A stretch of DNA of 64,000 nucleotides. Origin: Muricea muricata (Eukaryota; Cnidaria; Anthozoa; Malacalcyonacea; Plexauridae). The position numbers were made by a program, and so were the translations under genes. Shown here one piece after another: positions 25,601 through 36,000 of the stretch. The DNA is taken from assembly GCA_963855995.1 (NCBI GenBank), contig OY979717.1:64226243-64290242 (forward strand). The letters are read 5' to 3'. Position 1 is the stretch's first letter; each line of letters begins with the position of its first letter. The notes beneath the pieces were generated by a model, which made no database searches, had not been told where the DNA came from, and saw nothing but the letters and a program-made list of their open reading frames with translations.

Positions 25601-28309
25601 ACAGCTTGAAATAGGATCATCAGACGTCATCTTTGATTTAATAACGTGACTTTGAATATTGTAGCACACCAACAGAAGATCATAGATTGTAGGTAGAACG
25701 TCTGAAGGAATTTTCAATCGATTCTCAGAGATTTTTTCTGTTGGACTTAAAATCTTGCCGAGGATCCATCTCAGGTAATTGATGGCAAGAAGGATTTGAC
25801 TTTCTGTGTACAGGTTTTGATCCAATTCTCTCAACGCTTTCAATGTACTACATAACCGTTTTTGAATTGCACTCCATTTTAGATCAAGATCATATTGGTG
25901 GTTTTCTAATTCCTTTTCGTGTTTCAAACGAAAGCAAAAAACACAAAAAAGAATTTGAAGGATGCACTGAAAACTACCTAATCGACTTTGAGAGCTCGCA
26001 TTGTTCCTCGTGTCTTTCCTAACAAGAAGATTAAAACTCCTCAACAGTTCATGAACATGAGAAGGAGTAACAGTGAATTTGCAACAAGTGATACACAAAT
26101 CTTCGAGTCTGGAATACATAGTTACATTTTCTTCGAGACTGCCGGCACCCACTAATGTCACGACTTTGCCTAAAAGACCAAATAGAAACACTTGTCCTTC
26201 GTGTCTTTCAGACGAGCCGTTCATTTCAACCTGAAAATACTTCACTGCCACCAAACCACGTTCAATCATAGTAGATACATCAAAGTTCGCAACAGCAAAT
26301 AAATCAATGGAATATTCTCGAAGAGATAAAGCAAGAAGAGCTTTCTGTTCTTTATCCATGTCCTGAGAAAGCTTGATAGCAGCATTCCATAAATGATACG
26401 AAATTTGATTACATAAGCCTGCTGAATCTTTGGTGATGTTATCCTGGCTTGCTTTCATGGAAGAGCGTGTAATATTTACCAATGAACGAGTTATGGGAAG
26501 CAAATTATTGAAGCAGTTCACTTTTAACGCATTAAGAATGAGATGGTAGAACAGCCTAATGATTCCTAAGATGGAGATTTCAGAAGGTAAGGTAATGCCA
26601 CTAGTAACCAATTTTGATAGTATATCAGCCCCTAGAAAATAGAGAGGGGATATGAGCAGGAAAATAAAATTGGGAGTGAAGAAATGTTCATGTTTTATCA
26701 TCAATATGCAGACTGAGTGGACTTTGCTTAAAGCCGGTCATAAACTAGAGTGTTGTTCAATATGCACCATTCGCAATATTAGTGAAACACTTTGGGGATA
26801 AAGCCGCCCAAAAGGGAGCCCAAAATATCCGTCCTACCCGTCCATGCGTGACAGATGGTAAGATTGGTGAAACAATAAGAGGCCAAAGCCATGTCAAGGT
26901 ATCCCCAAAATATTCGTTCATCCGTCCTATTCATCCGATTGGTCCATTAGGGGTTTTTGATTTCACATATCAAATTGCAGGATAACTTCAGTTCGTGAAT
27001 ACACTTTCCCACGAACCAATACATATAAAATTTATATACATAACAAGCAATTTTATTGCATGATAACGGTATTATTTTGTGAATATACTTAACTTTAATA
27101 GGGTTTTATGAAAAAACAAATACATACTTAACAAAATACATGTAACAAATCAATTGAGGAAAATTGAATTTTATGTTTTGACATATCATATAAGAAGTCT
27201 TGGATTAGCATCTGGTTACAAACTAAATCCTATCACATCTTTCAAAAAGAATTCCCAGTCAGTTAGATATACCAATGCTGAAAACATGTATTGACATTAC
27301 TGTGTCAACTAGAGCATTCTATATAGTTTATCTTTAGAGCTGTAACCTGTCTCCCAACAACAAAAACTTTCTACTTGAAGATCAATCAAATGTTTATGAT
27401 TGGGTTCAAGTCCCCTAAACAAGATGACTAAACCATCAGCTTGTCATTCATAATTCCTTCATATTTCGATGTCTTGCTAGCTAATGTTTATTGTATCTTT
27501 ACTGAAAAAAATATCATGCATAAAAAGACGCATGCTTCATAAGTACAGATGTTGCTTATTCCACCAAGGTAGAAAGTGTTTGCTTAGAAATGTGGAGTTG
27601 ATCTTCACACCATGTTCGATCCGAAATGGTCCTATAATGTCCTCCTCTACTGTGCGGATGACATACTAACTGGAGGACAATAGTGGAAGGAGATCTAGCA
27701 TTTAGTGAACTCATCTGGTCCCTACAGCATAGAACGACAGTCATTAGTCAATGAACACTTACCCAAAATAGCACATTTGAAACAATCTTCTTGAATGGCT
27801 GCCTGCTTCTTGCCTTTGGATAAAGCTTCAACACAGAACCTCAACAATCTCATAGAGAAAACACCATACTTGCACAATTTTTCATACTCAGCCGGCTTTT
27901 TTCCGATGTATCTTGAGACATCACCTCCTAAGATCTTTTCACAAGGGGCCGTGTAGTTCTGTAACAACAATCACGAAATAATGACAGAGTTAAGATAGTG
28001 ATTATGCCGTACGATAGCTGTCTGGGACGAAGAAAGTGGATCTTACTAACTCACAGGCGATCTTTGTCACTGCCTTCCAACAGGTAATTAGTAGTGATAA
28101 AAAACTTGTAAATTAATTAGATAGCAAATTAAATTTTTGTAAATATTTTAAGAACGAAAAATATTCTTCGTTTATACAAAGAAGAAAGTGTCAGAAATCA
28201 GTAAATCTCTATGTTGATATTCAACCATTCAACAACTACAAACCTTTAAATATTGCAATTGCCGACACTCTCTCTTCAAAATATTCTGTAGTATCTTTTC
28301 TCCCTCCAT
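3720..28309 (-). CDS. ESPL1: separase (separin), 19 exons, 3' part outside window
   Basis: Separase is the cysteine protease that cleaves cohesin to start anaphase. Exons on the minus strand: 28309-28244, 27958-27763, 26631-25494, 25210-24958, 24398-24163, 23314-23213, 22977-22819, 22314-22125, 19740-19663, 19211-18954, 17998-17842, 16609-16511, 15731-15551, 14852-13459, 12495-12285, 11308-11272, 8251-8092, 4634-4474, 3875-3720. All have AG acceptors and GT donors, and phases chain without a break into 5,232 nt (1,744 codons). Family evidence is strongest in the C-terminal half: a GKVYLLQGAVREAKNFLKDG helical repeat, ATTLRHQCL, LTVCTLSI followed by VVTRLRR, and SEREWWSRRSKID, in the same order as in animal separases. 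The C50 protease domain with its His and Cys is not in the window and should lie to the left. The ATG at 28309 is the first in frame, but the 5' UTR was not mapped. Extra phase-0 exons in the larger introns cannot be excluded. Confidence 0.9.
5916..7716. mobile_element. 1.8-kb foldback element
   Basis: The left arm (about 5916-6379) and right arm (about 7262-7716) are inverted copies of about 455 bp with high identity. Both contain CAAGATGGCGCGGGAACC and the same 91-codon open frame. The centre (6380-7261) is unrelated AT-rich sequence without an ORF for a transposase. This is a non-autonomous element in separase intron 17. The mirrored ORFs (5981-6256 plus, 7661-7386 minus) are best read as by-products of the repeat. 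Confidence 0.75.
8805..9066. mobile_element. hairpin MITE
   Basis: Arms of about 95-115 bp are inverted copies: CACTGTAATATTCCGAACTT ... CAGGTTTGTAAAC on the left, and GTTTACAAACC ... ATTCGGAATATTACAGTG on the right. The loop is about 45 bp. It lies in separase intron 16 and has no coding capacity of its own. Confidence 0.7.
10157..10440. repeat. two direct copies of a 100-bp sequence
   Basis: Segments at 10157-10258 and 10343-10440 share the order TTTTAGACA, ATCAGCT, GGTATAA, CGTAAAGTATCT, GGCAAAATTC and TTCGCCATG. They read in the same direction with about 186 bp between starts. This looks like an old local duplication in a separase intron. Confidence 0.6.
10770..11240. repeat. 50-bp minisatellite, about nine copies
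   Basis: Tandem units of roughly 50-56 bp, each with GAAAAAGATTACGAG, TTTTTGCT, TATATATC and AATTTAAAGTTG. Copies differ by small substitutions and by 4-6 bp insertions (for example an extra AATT or AGCTA). The array ends about 30 bp from the donor of separase exon 16. Confidence 0.9.
11272..11308 (-). CDS. ESPL1: separase exon 16, 37-nt microexon
   Basis: This short exon was found because exon 15 ends in phase 2 and exon 17 starts in phase 0, so a piece of length 1 mod 3 was required. The 37 nt between the acceptor CCATTCAG and the donor GTGAGT encode RKEKGKQGKEGKE and repair the frame exactly. The strong donor and exact phase fit support it. Transcript data would settle it. Confidence 0.75.
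13459..14852 (-). CDS. ESPL1: separase exon 14, basic disordered linker
   Basis: This 1,394-nt exon covers residues about 1038-1502. It starts with folded helices (FSKFSLHLAELNVVLENVEQ), then a Lys-rich tract (GKGKVKAKSKRGKTTTKR) and another helical stretch. It ends in a long low-complexity basic and acidic region. That tail holds an AT-hook-like core (KRGRP, about 1364-1368), TP dipeptides usable by CDKs and an ExxR-type sequence (EDIR, about 1407-1410). In vertebrate separases the corresponding linker is disordered, phosphorylated and self-cleaved after ExxR. The same roles here are inferred. Confidence 0.85.
16641..17166. mobile_element. TTAA-flanked MITE (piggyBac-like target)
   Basis: About 110-bp inverted ends start TTAAAGTG...CCAAAATGGGTT and finish CACTTTAA, so the element sits between two TTAA tetranucleotides. 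TTAA target duplication is the hallmark of piggyBac-type elements. The inside has no transposase. It lies in separase intron 11. Confidence 0.65.
18310..18706. mobile_element. 397-bp inverted-repeat MITE
   Basis: The ends are CATGGTATGACGG...CCGTCATACCATG. After CCGTCA both arms continue into AGTAATAAATATT. The interior holds three imperfect copies of ATTTTAATTAGAATGTAT between about 18405 and 18500. It lies in separase intron 10. Confidence 0.75.
20138..20159. repeat. 22-bp perfect palindrome
   Basis: The sequence from ATATCTTCACT to AGTGAAGATAT reads the same on both strands. It is probably a relic of another inverted-repeat element in separase intron 8, since nothing else marks a regulatory site. 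Confidence 0.5.
20459..20595. mobile_element. 137-bp hairpin MITE
   Basis: Almost the whole element is one hairpin: ATTACACGGCGG, TATGAATTTTATCTTC and AACAATATTTTAC on the left are mirrored on the right, around the centre CTCGCTGCGCTCGTTCG. Confidence 0.8.
20938..21697. mobile_element. mariner-like non-autonomous element
   Basis: The ends are (TA)CAGGTTGTATAAAAAAGTAGACAA and its inverted partner TTGTCTACTTTTTTCATACACCC(TATA). TA flanks and a GTAT-AAAAAAGTAGACAA terminus fit Tc1/mariner. About 710 bp of interior holds no transposase frame. It lies in separase intron 8. Confidence 0.7.
23352..23581. mobile_element. hairpin MITE with GTACACGGC ends
   Basis: The ends are TGTACACGGCAAAAAAAT and ATTTTTGGCCGTGTACA. 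The interior is full of TTGTTCAA, AACATTG and TTGTTGA words that fold back on each other. It lies 38 bp upstream of the separase exon 6 acceptor. Confidence 0.75.
25494..26631 (-). CDS. ESPL1: separase exon 3, N-terminal helical-repeat region
   Basis: This 1,138-nt exon encodes residues about 88-466. It is almost entirely alpha-helical in character (for example LFYHLILNALKVNCFNNLLP and LLALSLREYSIDLFAVANF), as expected of the separase HEAT/TPR-like superhelix that binds securin. It enters after phase 1 from exon 2 (the acceptor precedes GG GCT GAT) and leaves in phase 2 into exon 4. One segment near residue 315 is rich in Cys and Phe but stays in frame. Confidence 0.85.
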
Positions 28310-28810
28310 ATTTTCACACACTACAAACGAAATCCTCACATTTTAAGCACGTTTTTCGGACAAACTCGATATTTATAATACACAAAATCATGTCTGATCG
28401 GCCGCCATATTATTTTGAAAATTGGCGCCAGCGTGAGGCGGGCAGATTCGTGTGCGGGTCGCAGCACCGTCCTGCAGGCGCCTGCAATAAAATTGTTTGA
28501 AAAAGCTTCCCGACCATTGTTCCCAGACGCAGTACTGTATAGACGTTTCTTTACTCTTTACTGCTCTTTTCCAGTTACGCGTTTTTCAAGGCCTCTCGAA
28601 GATAAAGTCCTAATTTACAGCGGCGATTTTACTTAAACCAACACACAAAATGATATGACGCCAAGGCCGTCGGAAGCAAATTGATGTGGGGGGGGGGGGG
28701 GGGGGGGCAACAGTAGAATCCTGGTTGGGTTCCAGTTGCGCACTTTTGTAGTCTGAGTGTTTGCATATACAGATAGAAATTATTTAACCCCAGCTCTATC
28801 AACTCTTTCG
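28310..28810. other. separase 5' flank with a poly-G tract
   Basis: A GC-richer region (28410-28480) next to the presumed promoter, followed by an uninterrupted run of about 20 G at 28688-28708. No ORF shows family motifs. Confidence 0.5.
28405..28432 (-). promoter_or_regulatory. putative cell-cycle promoter element of separase
   Basis: About 110 bp before the separase ATG, the sense (minus) strand reads TGGCGCCAATTTTCAAAAT followed by ATATGGCGG. TGGCGCCA is an E2F/CDE-like palindrome, TTTCAAA is a reversed CHR (TTTGAA), and CCAAT overlaps the first site. CDE/CHR and CCAAT sites drive G2/M genes in animals. Use here is inferred from motif and position only. Confidence 0.4.
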
Positions 28811-29320
28811 ATCATATTATTCCAAATATAAAGATTAACTTTAACAACTTTATTGGAACCACAATGGCCCAAAGGGGAAATATGCGAACGGGACAGTAAC
28901 TACGTCCCATGCAAGGCATCTCCCTCACAGTAATATAGAAAGTATGTACACATTGTACAGTATCACAATACAACAAACAATACACAACACAACAAGAGCA
29001 GAACAATCTTACAGAAGCGACTAAAACAAATCCACATATCTTTTGTTTTCATCGCATTCAACTTCATTTTGTTAGTATCTGACCAATTCTGAACAGAGTG
29101 GAAAACTTTTTGCATGTCGCTACACTCTCCCTTCATGATACATTCCCTTTGTGTACAATCATCAGCATACTTGTCCATGTGTGCTGGCCTCAAGTTAAGT
29201 TCTTTACGAAAACACGCGTCTAAGTCATCGATATGGATAAGGCCGGCGAAAGTACCGACCCTTGTGGTACCCCAGCCGAGCAGCACACAATCGATGAGAA
29301 CGATTGATTCAACTTGACCT
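28811..29320 (-). pseudogene. LINE fragment: reverse-transcriptase piece fused to 3' tail
   Basis: The minus strand shows non-LTR reverse-transcriptase remains. One frame has GVPQGSVLSPAL, and a shifted frame has IHIDDLD, then MDKYADDCTQRE (the YADD catalytic motif) and QNWSDTNKMKLNAMKTKDM. After about 29010 the frame becomes a Cys/Leu-rich run and then a 3'-UTR-like tail (ATTGTGGTTCCAATAAAG near 28850). The frame break after PQG and the missing thumb region show a dead, internally deleted copy. Confidence 0.7.
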
Positions 29321-29975
29321 AGCTGTTGAGTTCTAGCAGATCAGGGACCGCGGAGGAGGGGGGCCTTGCCCCCCCCCCCCAATAATTTTTCTGTGATTCT
29401 AAGCATTCAACCCCTCAATTCAAAAATCGCTCCGTTGTCCCTGAGATAAGAAGCTTTTAACCCACAAGCAGAAACTTTTGTTGACATTCATGAGTAAGAG
29501 TGTAAGACCCCATGATCAACTAGATCAATAGCTTTTATAACTCGATAAATAGAGAATGAATGCCTGCTTTATCACGGCCTGTACTGTCAGTAGCAGCTAT
29601 CAGAGCTGATGTAGTAGAACGGTCCTTATATTAAAACCATGTTCATTATTCCGGTATCCTGGGTATTTTATTTGAGGTATGCTGTATCTAGATCGTGACT
29701 GCTATTTTCTGGCCACACTCAAATGTAAACCAATTCCAATTAAACATAGTTGCAATTTTCGACACTCTTTCAAGTTGCCTCTGTCAGTGTCTTATGTATT
29801 ATTTACAACATGAACGACATAAACAAATTCTATATCTGATACAATACGGATGCGAATACACAGACGCGAATGTATCGGCGTATACAGACTCTTTCACGCT
29901 CATGATTTCTTTTGTTTTCTTCATGAATTATTAAGTTTCACAATAAATTATTTTATCCTTTTAGTTCTCCTAAAA
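29321..29975. other. gene-free stretch
   Basis: Contains a C tract (29371-29380) and AT-rich sequence. A 79-codon plus-strand ORF (29695-29934) has no recognisable motif. I see nothing else. Confidence 0.4.
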
Positions 29976-29976
29976 C

Positions 29977-30425
29977 GGTCATGGCTTTATAGGATACCCT
30001 AAAGGTCGAAATGTCGAGAGAGCACTGGGACCGAGTTGCCCCTGTGTTTTGTGTATCAAGTATCTCCATACATATAATAACTATCAATATCGAGTCATTC
30101 TTGGGTTGTCACATCATCACTCACCGGGACTGTATCTTCTTCACCAAATTTAGCTAAAGAGGGAGCATGTAGCGCGAAAATCATTACTCGCCCTTCGGGC
30201 TCGCGCTTTAGCTAAATTTGGTGAAGTAGATACAGTCCCAGTAAGTGAGAATAGTTTTAATATAGCAAAACAGTACGCTTATTGTCGCGCTACGCGCTCC
30301 CTCTTTAGCTAAATTTGGTGAAGTAGATACAGTCCCAGTGAGTGAGAAATGCACAAAACACAGGCAGCTCGGTCCCAGTGCTCTCTCGACATTTCGACTT
30401 TTAGGGTATCCTATAAAGCCATGAC
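29977..30425. mobile_element. 450-bp MITE with 75-bp inverted ends
   Basis: The left end (29977-30052, GTCATGGCTTTATAGGATAC ... CAAAACAC-type) recurs inverted at 30346-30425. Inside, TTTAGCTAAATTTGGTGAAG followed by ACAGTCCCAGT occurs twice directly (30207, 30304) and once inverted (about 30124). It has no coding content. Confidence 0.8.
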
Positions 30426-31459
30426 CCTCCCAAAACGTGCCTACACAATTTCCCCCCCCCCCCCCCCACCATTGATAATCATAATCCACTGTCATAATCC
30501 ATCATAATCCATGAGACCCTTCGTAAGCTTTACATAGTCAGCGGTTGCCATCAGCTTCCTAATTTTGTCCATTTGATTTATTTATGCATGTTCGCTGAAT
30601 GTCCGCTAAATGTTCACCTATATAGTCTGCGAGCTGGGCTAGAATAAACTTAGATGAGTTTCGAGAGGTCGTTGTCTAGCTCTACTCTTTTAACAATGCT
30701 ACTATTACACTTTTACATAAATCCCAATCCAATTAGTTCTCTCTCAGGCAGTTCAAACACTTTGAATAAACAATTAAAAATTATAAATAAAATTTTATTA
30801 AGTATTGTTTTTAAATACAATTGAATAATATCTCCATGATTATAGTACCTGGGTTTTATGATCAGCTTACTGAAAGACGTCGTTAAAACGCTGTAATACC
30901 GTTACATCTGTATCATAATATTTTATTTCAATACAGCATCTAGGTAATTATCCCACCACTCAACTCAGCCAGGGCACATATTAACATGCCCGAAATATAT
31001 GACTGTAAACGTTATTCGATCTTGCTGTGGTGGCTTTTTGGTCTTACAGTCCACTGATGTCAGCGATAGCTGGCCAGTGAGCTCCACATATATCTGCAGC
31101 AAGAACTCGCGTTGAAATGAAGTCAGTTAAATTCAGCCCCTTTCGGGGTTCATTTGAAGTGAAATAATGTAGTTCTATGAATTGGTACACCAAATGTCTA
31201 CAATCTTTGGCTTTACTCGGGTGTAAGTTTCCAAATATATAAGAAGCTCACTGTAAATACCCCCATAGAAATAATAGATATCTATTATTTTTATGAAATA
31301 CCCCCAAGATAAAATTACCTACATAACATATCTACAAAATTTCATATGATAAAAATTTAAAATAAAGTTCTTTATATAGATATCCAATAATTTAACACGC
31401 TGAAATCTTATCTAATATGCAGTCAAAATGAAAGGCAGGAGGATATATAACTCTATCTG

Positions 31460-31833
31460 GGAGGTGCAAATAAGTCAGCCCCTAAACAAACTAATGTTCT
31501 TAGGTACAGATCATTTCCTATGACGTCACGGCTGCTATGTTGCTGCGTGAGGGCACACGAATTTTAAATATAGATTTTGTGAAGGACTTTAACGATCCCA
31601 AAATGATATAAGCGGAATTCGACGATTCGTCTTATGCTTGAAATGTTGAATTCCACTTGTATGATTTCAGGCAGTGAAAGATCCTGTCTTTTGAGTGACT
31701 GCACAGCCGACGACAGTTTGACTGAAGGGTCTACCATTATGCTGTTCACTCTGTTTCACACACAAGTGATACAACCACAACAGAACAGCACCCTTGCAGA
31801 ATAACGTTTAAAATTGGCTTTTGCACCTCCAAG
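31460..31833. mobile_element. possible MITE with GGAGGTGCAAA ends
   Basis: 12-bp inverted ends (GGAGGTGCAAA/TTTTGCACCTCC) lie 374 bp apart. Between them are TGACGTCA and a short ORF without motifs. The short inverted ends make this less certain than the hairpin MITEs. Confidence 0.4.
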
Positions 31834-32749
31834 TCATGGATGCCTTCTCTCTGTAAACGTGCAAAATGAGCAAGACATGTAACCATATGCTACCTTAGAT
31901 ATTTTCATAATAGTTCCCTTGATCATATCCCTTGATCTATAATATACTATATTATTCTACTTTCATTCATAAAAAATATTGCAGGAAAAAACAACATAAC
32001 AACCACTACCCCAAAATTATCATAAATTGTCACAACTCATTTTAGTATAAAGCATAAAATCAAACAATGTCGATGATTACATACAGTGACCATCTTTCTT
32101 GCCAGTGTGTGTTGTGCAATGAGATGTTTACTAAAACAACGAAGTGACGTAATTCCTTCGCAATGAATTAAAAAAAATAAACACAACTTTCATGTTATCT
32201 GCAGCAATAAAGGCTTTTTTCCGTGTCATCTTGGCACCCAATAGTTTGCTGTATAAAACTCTTCACCAGATGTTTAACTACATGATTTGATGCATGTTAT
32301 GGATTTTATTGGTTTGATGCAAGCCCGTATCAAGTCTTGGCTTCGTCAAGTTGAACCAATTCTGACTTGATAACGGCAGCAACTGACAGCTCTCAGCAGA
32401 CTTTTTTATCATGCACCACGCTGGAGCACGTGATGTAAACACATCCTGACATCGACTGGATGACAAGTTGGCAGCAGATTTGCGACAACTTGTGCGTTTA
32501 TGGCCACGTGCAAGTCTTGATTTCACATGATTTTAAATTTAACTCAAATCCTTTGATCTGATTGGTTGATTTTCTCGCTAACTGCTGTACATGTTTTGAA
32601 ACAACCAATCTTACATCAAGTGAAGATAGGAATGTATATAGTTGGTTTCAATGTTACTTTGACGACTGTTGGCCTGCTCTTAACACAGAGTACTAATTTT
32701 GTTATTTCAGACAGTAAAATATCATCTTATGTAGCAAAACGTGCCAGCC

Positions 32750-32933
32750 TAAGGGCGGCGCTAGAGCGGTAATTGGGGGGGGGGGAGGTAGCATTTATAT
32801 ATTCAGGTTCTGGCCGACTAATTTCTTTCGAAATCAGCTGCTATTAGAATTGATTTCCACAGAAATTAGTGGGGCAGAACATGAATATATGAGCACACCC
32901 CCCCCCCCAATAACGCTCTAGCGCCGTCCCTAC
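32750..32933. mobile_element. MITE with poly-G/poly-C arms
   Basis: The ends AGGGCGGCGCTAGAGCG and CGCTCTAGCGCCGTCCCT are inverted copies, each followed inward by a run of G or C (32777-32787 and 32897-32908) and TATATTCA. CTA occurs on both outer sides. Confidence 0.75.
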
Positions 32934-33065
32934 TCCAATCCTCTTGACCTGAGCTTAACATATAATTTCTTATCGAGGTTCAACTAGCATTTAAAAATAA
33001 ACTGTAACATTTCCTAGCACCGGGTAGCTTTACAGCTCTGCCACTATATTATTATCTTAAGAACC

Positions 33066-36000
33066 TTACGATTCCGATTTTCTTGATGGGGGAGAGCATA
33101 TTATAACATCTCCATCATCACTGGAAGGACTTTTTACAAGTCTTTTTCTGGCAGCTTTCTTAGCTTCTGCCAACCGCTTTCTTGCTTCCTGCCGTTTCTT
33201 AGCTTGGTCTTCTTTGGATGATTTCTTGGAGGAGCTAGATGACGCATTAGCCTTGCCTTGTGAACTCTTTCTTCTCGGGGATATTTTGCCGTCTTTTTGC
33301 GTGGGACTTTTCGGTGTCTAGATCAAAATCAAAGAACGTATATATAACTGGATGGTAAATTACTCCCGTTTTCACAATGTAAGTCAATCGCTAATTATTT
33401 AAGCTGTGGCATCAATCAATCTCAACTTTCAAAATTATAACTGGATATATCGGCCATGTTGGAGTGACAACCACAAATCCAACAGTGGTGCTATTGTTAC
33501 ACACATAGGCTCTTACAATTGCAGGCTATCAGTGCTAATAGATAAACATTGTGTGAATAAAAATTTTCCAAAAATGGCCACTTCTTCCATTTAAATTTGT
33601 CTTCAAATAGCTAATGATATCACTCCAAGATGGCCGCTTTTGAGTCTCGTTATCAAGAGTTTTAAGCCTTCTACATAGAAGTGATAGAACCACTGGAAAA
33701 GTTGTGGCAAGATAAATCTTCACAGTTACATAGGAAAATGCATTTTCTTGCTAATTTGTACACGTCCGCTTCGCCATGTGATTTGCAGAAACTTTAACCG
33801 ATTTTAAAATCTCATCTCATTATATAAATATTGTGACTTCGAAATTGGACGACTGAATACACCTTTCCGGAAAGCATACGTCAACAAACACGAAGACGAG
33901 GCTCTATAGCCAAAGTCCTAATTTATGCGAAATTACATGTAAAATTCAAAGTATCATCTTTGAATCTATCCAGTTCTAGTTACAAAGCATTACGACGCTT
34001 ACTTTGTATCTTAAAATGTTATCTATTTGTTTTATAAAATAAAAATTATTAAACTTTTTAACATTTTTATTACGTTTACGGATGTTTATTTTTGTTAAAA
34101 TTTGCTTTAGGTTAGTACATTTTATGTGCAATATCTTAAATCAGATTATCATGTTGTGAGGACCAGATGCATGTAGAGCAGTTTGAGCCATCAGTATAGG
34201 GCGAAGTTGAAGACTAAAGCAAAATTTAAACGTGAATATAATTAAAATTTTTTAAATGTCCGGTTGTGTACATCACAAATATCATATTCAGCTAAGTACA
34301 TACTGAGCACCAAATCATGTTAAAATCGCCAATTTCAAAATACATGTATTGCCTATTCAAACCAACCTGACCCCCTAAGTTGGCAAAGCATTAGACTAAA
34401 TAATATTAGATTCCAAATCATAGTTTCACTTCTGCTGTGGTCCTGTGTAATTACAATAATATATGCACTCAGAGTAACACCACAACACATCATGAATAAT
34501 CAAGTTTACTCGGCAAAACTGAATTACATCCTACAGCAGTACCAACATACCACATCACAATTCACAGTCATCAGAATTAGCAATCTGAGCTTATAAACTT
34601 TCAAAGCTAATCCTCTATGTGTTTGATGGACATTTGGGATCTCAAATCATGTCCCGCCTGGCGTGCACCGCAGTGCTGTAAAACACCACAGCGCCGGGAA
34701 GGAGGCTGTTTATGCATACATATTTTGTGAGACCCATTTACAAGAGTTGAAAATTACCTCTCATTCCTGTACCTAATTAGATAGATTAAAGTGTCATAGT
34801 TTAAGTGTCAGAGGTTCCACTAATCAGGGACACTAAATACACTTAGAGTACATGTACATACCTTCGTGTGGTCAACCTCAGGTTCTACATCAATCCAACT
34901 ATTTTTTCGCAATTTTTCAATCTTTTCAAAATGAGAATCAACATCTACAATCTAAAAAGATTGAAGAATGATTCAAATTCAAAACTAATTCGTTAAACTA
35001 ATTGACCAATTCATTTGCTTAAGTTTAACATATCCTCTGATCAATTCCTCCTTTAATTCCTCAAATTTTGAAAAGTTTGTTAAAATGAAAAGTTTGTTAA
35101 AACTTCCTGTTTATTGACCAATCAGAAAGCACACGAATATAATATGCCATTCTGATTGGTCAATTAACAGAAAGTTGTAAACTTTTGAGGAATTTCTTTA
35201 AAATCATGAGTTAGTGCTCAGAGGAACTCCTAAACTTGAACAATTCTATTGCTGTGACTGTAAGGTCACAAGAAAAAAAATACCAGTACCATAGTGAATT
35301 GGTCAAATATTTTTGGAACATTTCTATTGCTGAGACTGTAAGGTCACGAGAAAAAAATCATAGTCATAAAATTGCACATCAAATAATATTGATGTGATAA
35401 CCTGGTACCTGAAGCATAACTAGATCCCAAAAACCTTCCAGATCAGACTTTGTTGGTATTTTCCCATCAGGAGAGTCTATGAGACCCTATAAGAAAAAAG
35501 ACATCATGTTAGCATAATTTCAAGGGTAAAGGTAATTTAACAAAGATCACAGCATGAAAAAGCAAGGCAACACAAATGTAAACTTGCAGCAATATTTAGG
35601 AGAATTATTTTCTCTTCACACATTTTATAACACTATTTTATTTGTCCATTTATGAGGAGTAGCTATATTCATTTATTTTGTAACCTTAATTTTTTGGACT
35701 CTTTTAGAATGAAAACTAAGACCTCTCTCCATAAACATGACCAAGGGTTGCTTTCCAGTTAAATGTGTTTTTCACACATATGCTAGTATACACACAGGAA
35801 TGTTTCAACTCTTTGAAGTAATCTCTATTTAACAAATGGAATAACTAAAGCATGCTAAATTGTTGAGAATGATAAATTCATTAAAACCCTTTGTTTATTG
35901 GAATGTTCATTTGTTAATATTGAAATACTTTTGGAGTTTTGCCAGCACCTTTGTAAAAACATGTAACTGGAAAACAACCTTAAACCAGGAGAACATGACT

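Larger units (their letters stand above)
30426..33065. other. intergenic, no gene seen, two MITEs listed separately
   Basis: AT-rich spacer between the 3' end of the DLGAP-type gene and the 5' flank of separase. It contains a C tract at 30452-30468. Short ORFs at 31749-31564 and 32526-32278 (minus) lack family motifs. Confidence 0.5.
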